The position numbers and the translations under genes are program-made. This document shows, in pieces, positions 26,801 to 37,160 of a stretch of DNA of 64,000 nt (positions are counted from its first letter, which is position 1; the number at the start of each line of letters is the position of its first letter). The DNA comes from Channa striata (taxonomy: Eukaryota; Chordata; Actinopteri; Anabantiformes; Channidae), in NCBI GenBank assembly GCA_033026295.1, contig CM065180.1, forward strand, positions 23,007,523 through 23,071,522, read 5' to 3'. The notes under the pieces were generated by a model, which worked only from the letters and a program-made list of their open reading frames with translations, did not search any database and was not told where the DNA came from.

Positions 26801-28059
26801 AAACGCGGAAAGCACGGGGATGGGGAGAGAGAGAGAGTGGAGATAAAAATGAGAAGGGGTGATAGAGAGGGATGGGATTGGAGAGGAGGAGGAGGAGGAG
26901 GCGGCAGGATGGAGATAGAGAGGGTGGTCTCGCCGCTGACAGTGACTGAGAGCGAGCCTTTATCGTGTTGCCAGGAAAGGAACACAGAAGCACAAATCAG
27001 CTGAGCTCTTCCCTCTGAAAATCCCCTGGTTTCACCATTCCCGTCTCTGCGAGCCGAAAGCCAGTGTTGAGGGTAAACGCTGACCTTGGCCGTCGTTTTG
27101 TAGCTCACGCAGATGCTTCCTAGGTAAAGGTGGGGTGACTGTGTGAGGGAGAATTCAGTTGCCGTAGTGTGAAGTGGTGAGAAACAGCCCCAGCATGACG
27201 ATGGCTCTGGGCCTACAAGTGACAGCACAGCCCAGGTGCACCCTGGGATGCATGATGGATGAAGAGGAGGAGGGAAGGAGGAAGAGAGCAACAGAAGGAG
27301 AGCAGAGAGAGACTTAGCAGGGGCGGTGGGGAGTTATGCCGGTGAGGGGGGGGGGGAAGGAAGGAGGGAGCAAAGGAGTCAGCGAAGGGCGAGGGAGACG
27401 GCGGCGTGAGATAACAGATGAAGAGAGCGAAGAGGGAATAAAGCATTTAATAACATCCCTCATCACCATCCTCCACCATCCCCCCTTCCTCTACATCCAC
27501 CCCCCCGTCCCCCCCCAGCTTAGAGCAGGGGGCAGTAAGAAAGATGTCTCACTCCTCACACCAGCGTGGACCCACTTCGTGGTTCTGTTAAACCTGAGCG
27601 TCCTTCCAGGCTCAGATATCGGCACTAGGAGGGAACACGGTCGAGAAAACCTGCAAAGAAACGTGCAAAGAAACCTGCAGGCCCCGGCAGAGCCCACCCC
27701 CTTAAAAACTGAGTCTCGGGTGATGTCGAAGCAATCATCCAAAAATGATCAGAGGTGTTCAAAAATAACACTGTAGAGCCACCTGATGATCCGTTCATAA
27801 ATATGAACCAAACCCTCCTTTATATCTCCACGTTTTAGATTTTGTTATGGTTGTCTCACCATCAACTGCAACAAAAACACGTTAAACATACATGTTCAGT
27901 CAGTAAACCAGTAGTGGAATATGATAAACTGCGTTTTTTTTATCAGAACGAGCAAACGAACTTCCTTCAGTCACTGTGGTCGAGCTGTAGATGAATTAGC
28001 TTTCATCAGACGTCGCAGATGTTTTAGTTTCCTTGTTGACTGACGCCTTGTTAAGACGA

Positions 28060-28310
28060 GGTCCAAGTATCCGGGCACGGCGCCCAAAACCCAGAAATAA
28101 TCCACGTTGGTACCATGGAGGGAAATGGGCAGGAAGGCTGGAACTCTGTGGCTAGGAACCACATCAGACAATCTGGTGAGGAACTGAGGGGAACTGGCAC
28201 CGACTCAAAGCCAGGACTTAACCGGAGAACTGGACTCGGGTAAAACGGGCAGGTGGAGCAGGGTCAGGTGACACCGGCTGGAAGCTCATTAGTGACGTCC
28301 GGTGTACAGC
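28060..28310. repeat. Possible dispersed repeat
   Basis: The ggaactgaggggaactggca, gactcaaagccaggacttaa and aacgggcaggtggagcaggg stretches resemble a family of fish repeats rich in 'ggaactgg/ggcaggtggaac'. The boundaries are guesses. Confidence 0.3.
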
Positions 28311-29846
28311 CACTTTATTTTATCGAGGCGGACTCGTCTCACTTTAGTGCCTTATTTTAAAAGGAGATTCTAATGTTTTGGCCGCTCGTTCATTTTAATC
28401 GGCGTGACGAGATGATTTTAGCACATGGATATTGCATTCTAGCTAGTTACTGGGAATCTTCTAAACACAACAGTATAAAACATCTTGACGTGTCAAATAA
28501 AAAGCATGTTTGCTGATGCCAGGGGGCCGTAACAAACGTGTAATAAGAACAAATCAATTAAATCACACACAAACATTTCAGTCATAGCTTTTTTTTTTGT
28601 TTGATTGATTGATTGATACCCACACCAGTGGTCAGTAACAGGCAAACTGCCGTCCAGGTCCGGACCCAGACTCTAGACCCAAAGCCAGACTCAGCATATC
28701 ACTAAGTTTTCATTCAGTTTTAGTGGAGATTACACTTTGACTTGTCTCTGGTTGGCCAGTACTCAGTGCCATCGGTTTAGGCGCGATGAGTGACGTTGGT
28801 CAAGGTGAGAATGTCAGCGAATCACAGAGTGAGGCCGGCCTTCACCGAGCAGAGGTGGGTGAAAACTGCGCCCGTGAAAATTATAATGTGAGAAGTGATG
28901 ACGATGATGATGATGATGATGATGCAGATCCTCTAAATGAGAAAAATTTTTCTATCTGGGCCTAAATCTAAATCATAATCTACTGCCTCTGACTGACCCA
29001 CTTAAAATATGGTCAAAATGGTAATAAAGTTAATGTAATGATACTGACAGCAGACGTTCCTGTTCAGTTATGAATCCAGACACGCTCGTGTAAAGTGTTG
29101 ACAGCAGTGGAGCAGAACACGACCTTAAGACGTGAGCCAGTGTTTCTCTACATGTGTTGGATTTTGTTCTAGCTGAAGTCTATCGTGTAAATAAGGACGT
29201 AGTTTTGAAAGAGATGTTTTTAATGTCTAAGCTGTGGACAAACACGGACACAAAGCTGAAGCACATTCATGTGTTTTGTAGACTCACCCTGTTACGTCTC
29301 TTTAGTCTGACTCGGCGAGACACAGACAGGACCAGGGGACACAGAGGAGCCCCAGCAGGACGGGCATCCGACTGCAGAGGCCCCTCGGTGGGTCGTCTGC
29401 TAAACATAGAGCAGAAATGGGCCAGAGCGAAACGATCTGTGCGTTGGCGCCCGTGTGGTCAGAACCTGCGGTAGGCGACTGTGGAGGAAATCGGGCCTTA
29501 ATGAGGACCTGTGATTTATTTATTGTAACGTTAAGGTTCAAAAAGTGGCTCGAATCAGGTCAGTCTTAATTAGATGACGCTCTGACAAATGTACGAGCTA
29601 ATTAAGCCTGTATGTGTTTGATTAAAGATAAGTGGGCGTCCACGATAAGGAATGTGATGATGAGGCAGGAGAAGAGCAGAGTCGAGAGTGGGGAGGGGAG
29701 GGGCGGCGAGCGAGAGGAGGTTTAATCGAGGTGCCGTGATAAGTGTGTGTGTGTGTGTGTGTGAGAGAAGAGTGAGAGGGAGGGCAGGTTCTCGTCATCA
29801 ATACGTAATTTCAGCATATGTGATGATGGCGGCTTGTACTGCCAGG

Positions 29847-29849
<3 letters not shown>

Positions 29850-29912
<63 letters not shown>
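29850..29912. repeat. (TG)n microsatellite
   Basis: About 31 uninterrupted TG units. Confidence 0.98.
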
Positions 29913-30569
29913 ACCTGTGGCTGTGCTGACTTTAAATCTCCTGCCCACTGTCTTTCAAATTCACTCTGTTCAAGCGAAGGCCAGCTGTTGCCCCTTCCTC
30001 TCGCCTCGCCTCCCACTCCTGCTCGCTCTTTTTCTCCGGCTTCTCGTTTCCGTCAGGCAGTGCAGCAGCAGTCGATAGCAGCCCTCCTCGCTCAGGTTCA
30101 AAGGAGCCTTTACAGGCAGGATAGAAATATGCATCGCCAAAACCCTCCCAGCAGCAGACACAGCAGCTCTCTCTCTATCTCCTCCACTCGTCACAGCCTC
30201 GTCTCTGCCTCATCGCTGCTTTCTCACAAAGAAAAAAGGCCTTTATGTTGGACGGTTCATGCCGGCTTCATTAACACGTGCTTAAATCAATATTATTTCC
30301 AAGAGGATGGAAGCGCAGTTCTCTCTCATGGGCTAATTAGAATGAACTTATATTCATATCATCTGTGGCAGTTCCTGCGTTTTTCATACGTTTTGCAGGA
30401 AATGTGACCACGCAGTGTCCAAACTGTGATCCTCTCCGACGGTGCAGGTGAACGCTCCACGTTTTGACTGCGTGTTTCTCCTCCTTAGACCTCAGTCCAG
30501 GCTCTTAAAATTCACTTCAAGCATGAAAGTACATGTGAATCCTCCGGGCAGCAGTTGTTTTTTTTTTAT

Positions 30570-30790
30570 TCCTTCCACATGTACCTTGTAAATAAAGTTT
30601 TTTTGCAGAAATCCAAAATGGCCTTAAATAATTGTCCAAAGGATTAGCATGAAAATATACTTTGTGCCAAAAGTAAAAGCACTCATGTATTATTGGCGCA
30701 TTAATGTCTAATATCATTGAAATATAAATTGCATAAACACAATCTATATCGGCAGACTAATGTAGCGCAGTAAAAATAGCTCATGGCAAA
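30570..30790. promoter_or_regulatory. Candidate conserved non-coding element
   Basis: An AT-rich, low-repeat block in intron 1 with several homeodomain-type TAAT cores (cattaatgtctaatatcatt, ggattagcatgaaaatatac). It stands out from its GC-rich, microsatellite-laden surroundings. The call rests on composition only. Confidence 0.25.
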
Positions 30791-30814
30791 TGGTTTTCTA
30801 CCTGCTGGTCCTCA

Positions 30815-30950
30815 AAGCGCTTTACACTGCGTCTTATCACTCACCGAGAGCAACGTAGCGGGAATTCAGTGTCGTGCTCAAGGACATGTGACCCGAGGAG
30901 CCGGGGATGGAACCAACAACTGTAGGATTGGTGGACGCCACAGTGTCCGG
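30815..30950. repeat. SINE-like fish repeat fragment
   Basis: Landmarks are aaagcgctttacactgc, ttcagtgtcgtgctcaaggac and ggagccggggatggaaccaa followed by ggattggtgg. I recall this arrangement from a widespread teleost repeat. The target-site duplications were not determined. Confidence 0.5.
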
Positions 30951-31716
30951 TACAAACAAGCCCAAACTTTAACTGGGTCCCAATTATGTCATAAAAAATA
31001 AAGTGTGTATTTTTCCTTTACCGCAATGATACATGTTAATTATGAGTCTTCTCCGTGTCCGAGCAGCGACAGTCGTACGGCACCAGCTGCCGTGTTCTCC
31101 GGTGTCAGTGTGCCGCTCAATCCAAACGACTCAGTCAGTCACAGACTGATGTTGTAGTACGTGACGCGTGGACGGTTTTGTGCGTCTGCACTTAGCGGCG
31201 CGTCTTGTGTGCGTCTAAAGCAAAATCCCGTTGGTGATTTGTCAGTTTGTGCATGGTGTGTGTCAGAGGATGAGGCTTGTCCGTGTGTGTGTGTGTGTGT
31301 GTGTGTGCACGTGCATATTCCACAGCGAGATTGGACGTGAGTCTATTTCCTGTGCAGCCACTGATGTGCCCCTGTGTGTGTAATTGAAATACCGGAGTTA
31401 TTGACTCTCTCTCACCCCAAGTCACATCAGTCCAGCGGTGGTTGACTGGACTCATTTAGAGGCTCTGGGCCAGATCAGAAGACTCCTGCAGACCAAGGCC
31501 CGCCAACCACGGAACAAACACACACGTATGTGACAGAGACCCGACACGGGCACGAGCACATGCACCGATGCAGTCGTACGACGACACACACACGAACCCG
31601 CAGCAGCTTCCCGCACATGTCCCGTCTCTGCCTTCCTTTCTCTGACAGCAGCCGTCCTCTGTGCTTGAACAACTCAGGCTTAGCCTCCTCTTGCCTAAAT
31701 GTCTGGCTGACTGCCC

Positions 31717-31717
<1 letters not shown>

Positions 31718-31791
<74 letters not shown>
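31718..31791. repeat. (CA)n microsatellite
   Basis: About 37 uninterrupted CA units. Confidence 0.98.
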
Positions 31792-31793
<2 letters not shown>

Positions 31794-33626
31794 CCCTTCG
31801 CTCCTTCACTGACTCCTGGCTTCCTGCCCCCCCTCCCCTGGATCACAGCCTCTCTGCTGGCCTGTCCTCTCCCTCTGCATTCATCCTATTGTCACCACAT
31901 TGTCCTCTGCTCCGTCCCCCCGCACGCTTCAAATCTCAGCCGCGTCCTCGCTGCTTTTTTGTGCGTCTCTATCCTTTAATTCCTTTCACTTTTCCACTTC
32001 CCTTTAGTTTGTCTCTGTTTTCCTCTTCCCTCTTATCTGCCGGTCCCTCTGGTCCACGGTTTTACCCGCTCTTCTTTCGGGCCCTCGCCGTATCGCTCCA
32101 TTTCTGTCTCCACCAGCCTTTCATTCCTGAGCATTGTGTACAGTAGCCAGCGCTGACGTCAGCTGTGGACGCACAAAGAAGACACCGACCGACCGGCCGC
32201 CTTCCTGAGTCCGGCCTCGTTACGCCCTCTGGGAATTTTAATACTCCTAATTGATCACGTTACGCCAAAGGGGTGAACATGCAGAACTTCCATCTTCTAG
32301 CACGTGTTTTTCTCACAGGCTAATGAAAAAGGCTTTGAGCTGGACAGTACACTGACACTGCTCTTAAAAAGAAGAGAGCCAGAGGAAGGCGGGTGCTGGG
32401 GTGCAGAGGACAAAAAAAGGGGGAGCGGCAGTGCACGAGTCTGGAAATTCAATTATAACTGTGCCCCGGCAGTAATTCCACCGGTATAAATGGGGACAGC
32501 AGAGCGAGAGAGGAGATGGATGGAGATGGATGGAGGATGAGAGCGAAGGAGGCAGAGGAGAGAGAGGAAGTTGAGGACTGAAGTTGGCTGAAGAAACACG
32601 ACTCCGACATCAGCGCGCGCATCATTATTTCATGATTTTCGGAAACACAACCTCTGCATTAAACTCTGCATTGGACGCACACGGTTTCATATTTCATGAC
32701 ATGTTTTCCACCTCACGCACGCTGAGCATTAACACTCGCGTCTTTTTTTGACACGCCACCCGACGCTGCAGCCCTGATCTCATTAATGCAGGAACAAGGT
32801 AACGGATCAACCCGAGCGCGTCCCCGGGGACGAGGGGGGGGCAGGTTAGCCTTTGATGTTGAGCGAATCTCGGAGAGATTTCAGCACCCGTCTGCCTGTC
32901 TGCATGGTCGTCAGCTCCAGCACACACACACACACACACACTCTCTTCATTCCTATTAACACACTCCTGTACACTGTGCACACACAGCAGCGGGCTCACA
33001 CACTCACACACACATGCACAGGAACCAGCTCACGTCGCAGAGCTGCACAGACTTGTCTAGACTAGCGTTTCTCACCTCCTCCTCTTCTTCTGTCCAGTTC
33101 AATATTCTATTTCAACACCCGTGGCGAGACGCAGGCTCGGACTGGTGTGAGCGATGTTTATCGGACAGTCGGTCTGTCTCTGCCTGTCATGTACATTCTG
33201 TGGAATTAGTGTGAGAGCCACTTCTACCATATCTGCTGCCTCATATCTGCCAACCAGGTTACGCTGCGCACGCAAACTGATGAAAACGAGCGATGAGATA
33301 AGGCACCTCGGTTCCGCGTTCCCAGAATCTGTTGCCGCCGCCTCCCCCCCCATATACAAACTAATTAAAGGAGTCATAAAGGCGACTAATGAAAATCATG
33401 ACCGGTATCATTACAAGCCCGCTGGAGTCCTCTCGCCTTTCTCCTCTGCATCCAGAGGACAGAGACGTTATTGCTTGTTACGAAACCGCGGCACCGTCCT
33501 TTAAGTAGCAGCTGTTTCCCTCTGTGTGTGTAGAGGCGACTAAATAGAAGTTCACGCCAATATTGTTACATAAGCATTTACTCTGATTCTTTTGTTCCTC
33601 TGTGTGTGTGTGTGTGTCGTTTTCAG

Positions 33627-33770
33627 GACGACCACTCTATGTTCTTTCAGTTCGGCCCCTCCATCGAGCAGCAGGCTTCGGTTATGCTGAACATCATGGA
33701 GGAGTACGACTGGTACATCTTCTCCATCGTTACCACCTATTACCCAGGCTACCAGGACTTTGTCACCAAG
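33627..33770 (+). CDS. grin2b: grin2b coding exon 2: amino-terminal domain
   Basis: Forty-eight codons, phase 0 at both ends, starting DDHSMFFQFGPSIEQQ and ending PGYQDFVTK. The acceptor is tcgttttcag at 33626, directly downstream of a (TG)8 run. The donor is aag|gtaacc. The text is nearly identical to mammalian GluN2B, where it is, to my knowledge, the first part of one much larger exon. The segment forms part of the ATD clamshell that takes part in allosteric inhibition by zinc and ifenprodil-type ligands. A 141-base intron separates it from exon 3. Confidence 0.95.
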
Positions 33771-33911
33771 GTAACCACTCTCACCTAAGTTTTTACTACA
33801 TGATGCTGATGGGAGACAATCACAGTAAGGCAGAGGCTGCTACGGAACGTATAATCGCTAAATTGCACTATTGAAACGCGTGAAATAAAAATCTTTTTCT
33901 GTCCTGTTCAG

Positions 33912-34182
33912 ATCCGAAGCACCATCGAGAACAGCTTTGTGGGCTGGGAACTGGAGGAAGTCTTACTACTTGACATGTCCCTAGACGACGGAGATTCAAA
34001 GATCCAGAACCAGCTCAAGAAGCTCCAGAGCCCCGTCATTCTTCTCTACTGCACGAAGGAAGAGGCCAACACCATCTTCCAGGTGTCCCACTCTGTCGGG
34101 ATCACCGGCTACGGCTACACGTGGATCGTGCCCTCGCTGGTGGCTGGAGACACCGACGTGGTGCCTGCAGAGTTCCCCACAG
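33912..34182 (+). CDS. grin2b: grin2b coding exon 3: amino-terminal domain
   Basis: 271 bases, starting IRSTIENSFVGWELEEV and ending VVPAEFPTG, with the final Gly codon split after its first base. The acceptor is cctgttcag at 33911 and the donor is acag|gtaggc at 34182/34183. SFVGWELEEVLLLDMSLDDG and ITGYGYTWIVPSL are diagnostic of GluN2B. The TKEEA and SFVGW stretches line the interdomain cleft that in mammals contacts ifenprodil-class ligands. The downstream phase matches exon 4. Confidence 0.95.
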
Positions 34183-35744
34183 GTAGGCAAGCGCCGTTCG
34201 GGAGCAGAGTGGGACGGAGGAGTTGGATCCTGTTGGACCCAACCTCCACGTATGTTTTAAGACAGCTGGACTTTGACTGCATTTTGCAAACGTTTGGCTG
34301 GAAAATGGCATCACCGGCTTTGTGAACACGTCTGTGTCTATAAGACACGCGACGAGGTGCGAAACGCGACGAGGTGCGAAGCACGTCACACGTCTTCTTT
34401 CTCCAGACGTAATCCATCGAGTGGTGTTGGTTACGTTAGCTTCATCAGGGCTGAGGTTATTTCCAGACCCGCGCGTGCATTTCTAAAGGTAGACAGCTTC
34501 TCAAAACGAGCAGAAAAATAATTTTTTTGGACTAATCTCAGAAGCAATGATGATAAAATATCAAGTCTCTGCAGAAGAAGGAAACGTGTCTGTTAACTGT
34601 CGAAAATGAATTTAGTCAGAGCTGTGGACAGATTTACACAGACACTGCAGGAGTGTCAGCTTGTACCTGCCGGCACCAAACTTTTTTCTGCGTTCCTTCC
34701 CTCTCCATCCTCACCCGTCTCATTTTCTCCTTCTCATCACGAGCAGTAGAATCGCACCGACTCGGCTTCTTGACCTCACAGATGGACAACGTACATTATA
34801 GCAAACACAAACTCAATGATTCCAGAAATTACAACCACAGTTTCTCAAGAGCATAAAGAGGCTAAATTTGCACTTTTATTTTTAAAACTGATGTTCTAAA
34901 AATTGTCCCATTTTTCCCCAAAAAATCATTTTTTCCCATTTGTCCCAAAACTATTTGAAAACTACTTTATACAAGAATCTTCAAGCATTTAATTTAAAGC
35001 AATACTTTATATGAGCATTAATATTGAATCGAATAACACCTATAACCTTTACAGGTGAACTTCATTTGACTTCACACGTCCAACTGTTGCCCTTCCGTGT
35101 TTTCATGCCGTCTGATCCATGAATCCAGCTCTAATTGTTCTGGTTCAGTGACAGTTTGCGTTTAGAACAGTCGTCTTCATTGTGCCGTTCACATTTTGAC
35201 ATCGTGATACTAAGACGACCTCTGACAATTGCATCATCGCGACACTGACGTTTTTTTGTTGCGTTAAACCCACCTCTGCGGGATGAACCTTTACATTTTC
35301 CACACATTTTTCCAAACGATTCCTGAGTTCTGGGTTGTAAATGTTGTCATCGCCGTCTTGTGTCGCTGCTGTTGTGCTAATGCCGACCCACCGTTTCGTA
35401 CTTTTCGTGAAAATAACACCGTGCTAAACGGCCCATCTGTGACCATTGTCACACTCCTCCGAGAGGTGACGAGCACTCGTTGTCTTTCACTCGATGCGAT
35501 TGACACCACAGAAGGAAGAACTGAGCTTTTCATTTTTTTTTACTTTCTAAATTGCATTCCATCACTTTGCGATCCTGATTTTTTCCTGAAGGAAACTGAC
35601 CTTTTCTAATAAGGAGGAGTGAGGGAGCGCACACACAGCGCGACTGGAGGTCATTCTAACCTTTGAAGGTCAAATGTGGAACATCTGGGTTGGGGTGCAT
35701 TAACCGCTCGTCCCGCTCACGCAATCTGTCAGACCGCCTCATGT

Positions 35745-35850
35745 AACACGACTCCCAGCACTTGGGGGCGGACGCACACTTTCAGAAAGGCCACCTCACA
35801 GCGGGAATCGAACCTTTAACTGTGTGGGAACCGTCCACCACTTCAGACCC
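35745..35850. repeat. Possible tRNA-derived SINE relic
   Basis: The gcgggaatcgaacc sequence is the complement of a tRNA T-arm/B-box (ggttcgattcc). It is followed by gtgtgggaaccgtccaccac, a layout seen in tRNA-derived repeats. No complete cloverleaf can be drawn, so it is not called a tRNA gene. Confidence 0.35.
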
Positions 35851-36079
35851 ACGAGTCTGATGATGCCTCGGCGTTCGCCTGGTTGATTTGCAGTTGAGGC
35901 GAGATATTACTCTGCCGCCTGTCCTCGGCGGTTTCTGGGAAATGGTTGCCAGGCGGAGCCGGGCACTGCTGCGCCGCTCAGGGCCCCGTAACTCAAACCT
36001 TTCACCTCTGCTCCCTTATTGGCATCCACGGATGATTTAGTCTGAATGGGAGTTAGATGTGTGTGTGCGCGGCGTCAAT

Positions 36080-36520
36080 GCGCATTTGCCTGTGAAATGT
36101 GCGACTGGTTCGTGGTTTAATTTGCATGAGAAAATAATGGTTGGGTGTAATCAAACAGGTTGTGTGTTTGTGCGTTTTGTGTGTGTGAACCAAACTCTGA
36201 TTATATGTGTGTGTGTGTGTGTGTGTGTTGCTTGTTCCAAATTAGGGTTCCACTCTATAAAGCTTGATATATCACCGTATCAGTTATGTAAATCACACAA
36301 CAACTTCCCTCTTGATTTATGTTGCCACAGAGATAATTGTGACTAGCTCATGTACTGCCTGGATGATTGCGAAGTGGAGCTGGCGGAGCGGCGGCGTTGA
36401 TGGACATAAACAAACCTCTTTCAGTTAACACTAAATTATCATGGCATTAATCATATGGGACATAATGACAGATAGTCGGCTAAATGTCATCCACTCATTA
36501 AATGTGTGATGAGTAGAATG
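36080..36520. promoter_or_regulatory. Candidate conserved non-coding element
   Basis: AT-rich sequence with repeated TAAT/ATTA cores (gaaaataatggttgg, ttgatatatcaccgtatcag, aaattatcatggcattaatc), interrupted only by a TG run. The call rests on composition only. Confidence 0.25.
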
Positions 36521-36841
36521 TGCCCACAAGCACGGCGGCCAAACTGCTCGTAGAGCCCAACTTAAACACTGTGTCGTGTCACGCTGCTGAAGCCTTTCAC
36601 GCAAAAGCTTCGGCAACTAAATAAACGAACTTGGAAATGGAATTTCGTGTGTTTTCGTGTGTTTTTCACCTGCTGGTGTTTGGATTTCAGGAAAATTGCA
36701 GCCAAAGGTTGTGATTCTCATTTCAGCCTCATTTTCGTTTCTGTTTTGTCGGTTTCATGATACGTTTCATTAGTAGGAGAAACAAGTAGGACATATTACT
36801 GCAGCCACTATGAAACAAAATGTGATTGAACATCACGTCCC

Positions 36842-37160
36842 TATTTATTAGGTACACCTGAATAAACTTTGTGAAGTATTAAAGAGTAGAATCCTGTCTC
36901 TCCTGGGGAAAACCAACAAATCCCCCTTTTAGCAGCTACAGGCAACAGTGGAGAGGAAAAACTCCCTTTAACGGAAGAAGCCTCCAGCAGAACCAGGCTC
37001 AGGGTGGACGGACATCTGCCTGGACCGGTTGGGGTGAGAGGAAAACCAGTAGGACCAGTAGTTCCACACTGGAAGACACACAGCTCCAAAGCTGGGGACA
37101 CCTGAGGACAGGGACAGAGAGAGGGAGACAGAGAGAGAGAAGGAAGACACAGAGACACAT
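36842..37160. repeat. Teleost interspersed repeat segments
   Basis: tatttattaggtacacctg (from 36842) resembles the end of the family also seen at 61893. It is followed at 36896-37160 by landmarks ggaaaaactccctttaacgg, agcctccagcagaaccaggc and ggaccggttggggtgagagg, which I recall from a common fish repeat. The two parts may be separate insertions. Confidence 0.5.

Larger units (their letters stand above)
5660..33626 (+). other. grin2b intron 1 (28 kb)
   Basis: This long first coding intron has GT (gtagga) and AG (tcgttttcag) ends. I find no nested gene; the longer open frames are microsatellite or chance frames. Contents: (TG)n at 7915-7938, 8459-8486, 22310-22339, 23329-23367, 23798-23824, 23885-23908, 23995-24012, 24658-24682, 29743-29763, 29850-29912 and 31283-31307; (CA)n at 14638-14675, 31718-31791 and 32921-32941; GGA-type repeats at 14548-14570 and 26880-26905; a GA-rich run at 21890-21935; GAT repeats at 28898-28923. 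Dispersed repeats lie at 7960-8070, 10485-10530, 13500-13910, 28060-28310 and 30815-30950. Several AT-rich, TAAT-containing blocks look like conserved non-coding elements (listed separately). Confidence 0.85.

Noticed and set aside
26480..27291. Overlapping 174- and 214-codon frames on both strands
   Set aside because: GA/CT-rich purine-pyrimidine bias keeps both strands free of stops; the text is Gly/Arg/Glu or Ser/Pro/Leu low complexity.
29688..30407. 239-codon + strand open frame in intron 1
   Set aside because: Its length comes largely from a (TG)n tract read as Val-Cys repeats; the rest has no protein-like character.
35745..35850. tRNA gene
   Set aside because: A T-arm-like sequence is present but no acceptor or anticodon stem can be formed; a SINE relic is more likely.
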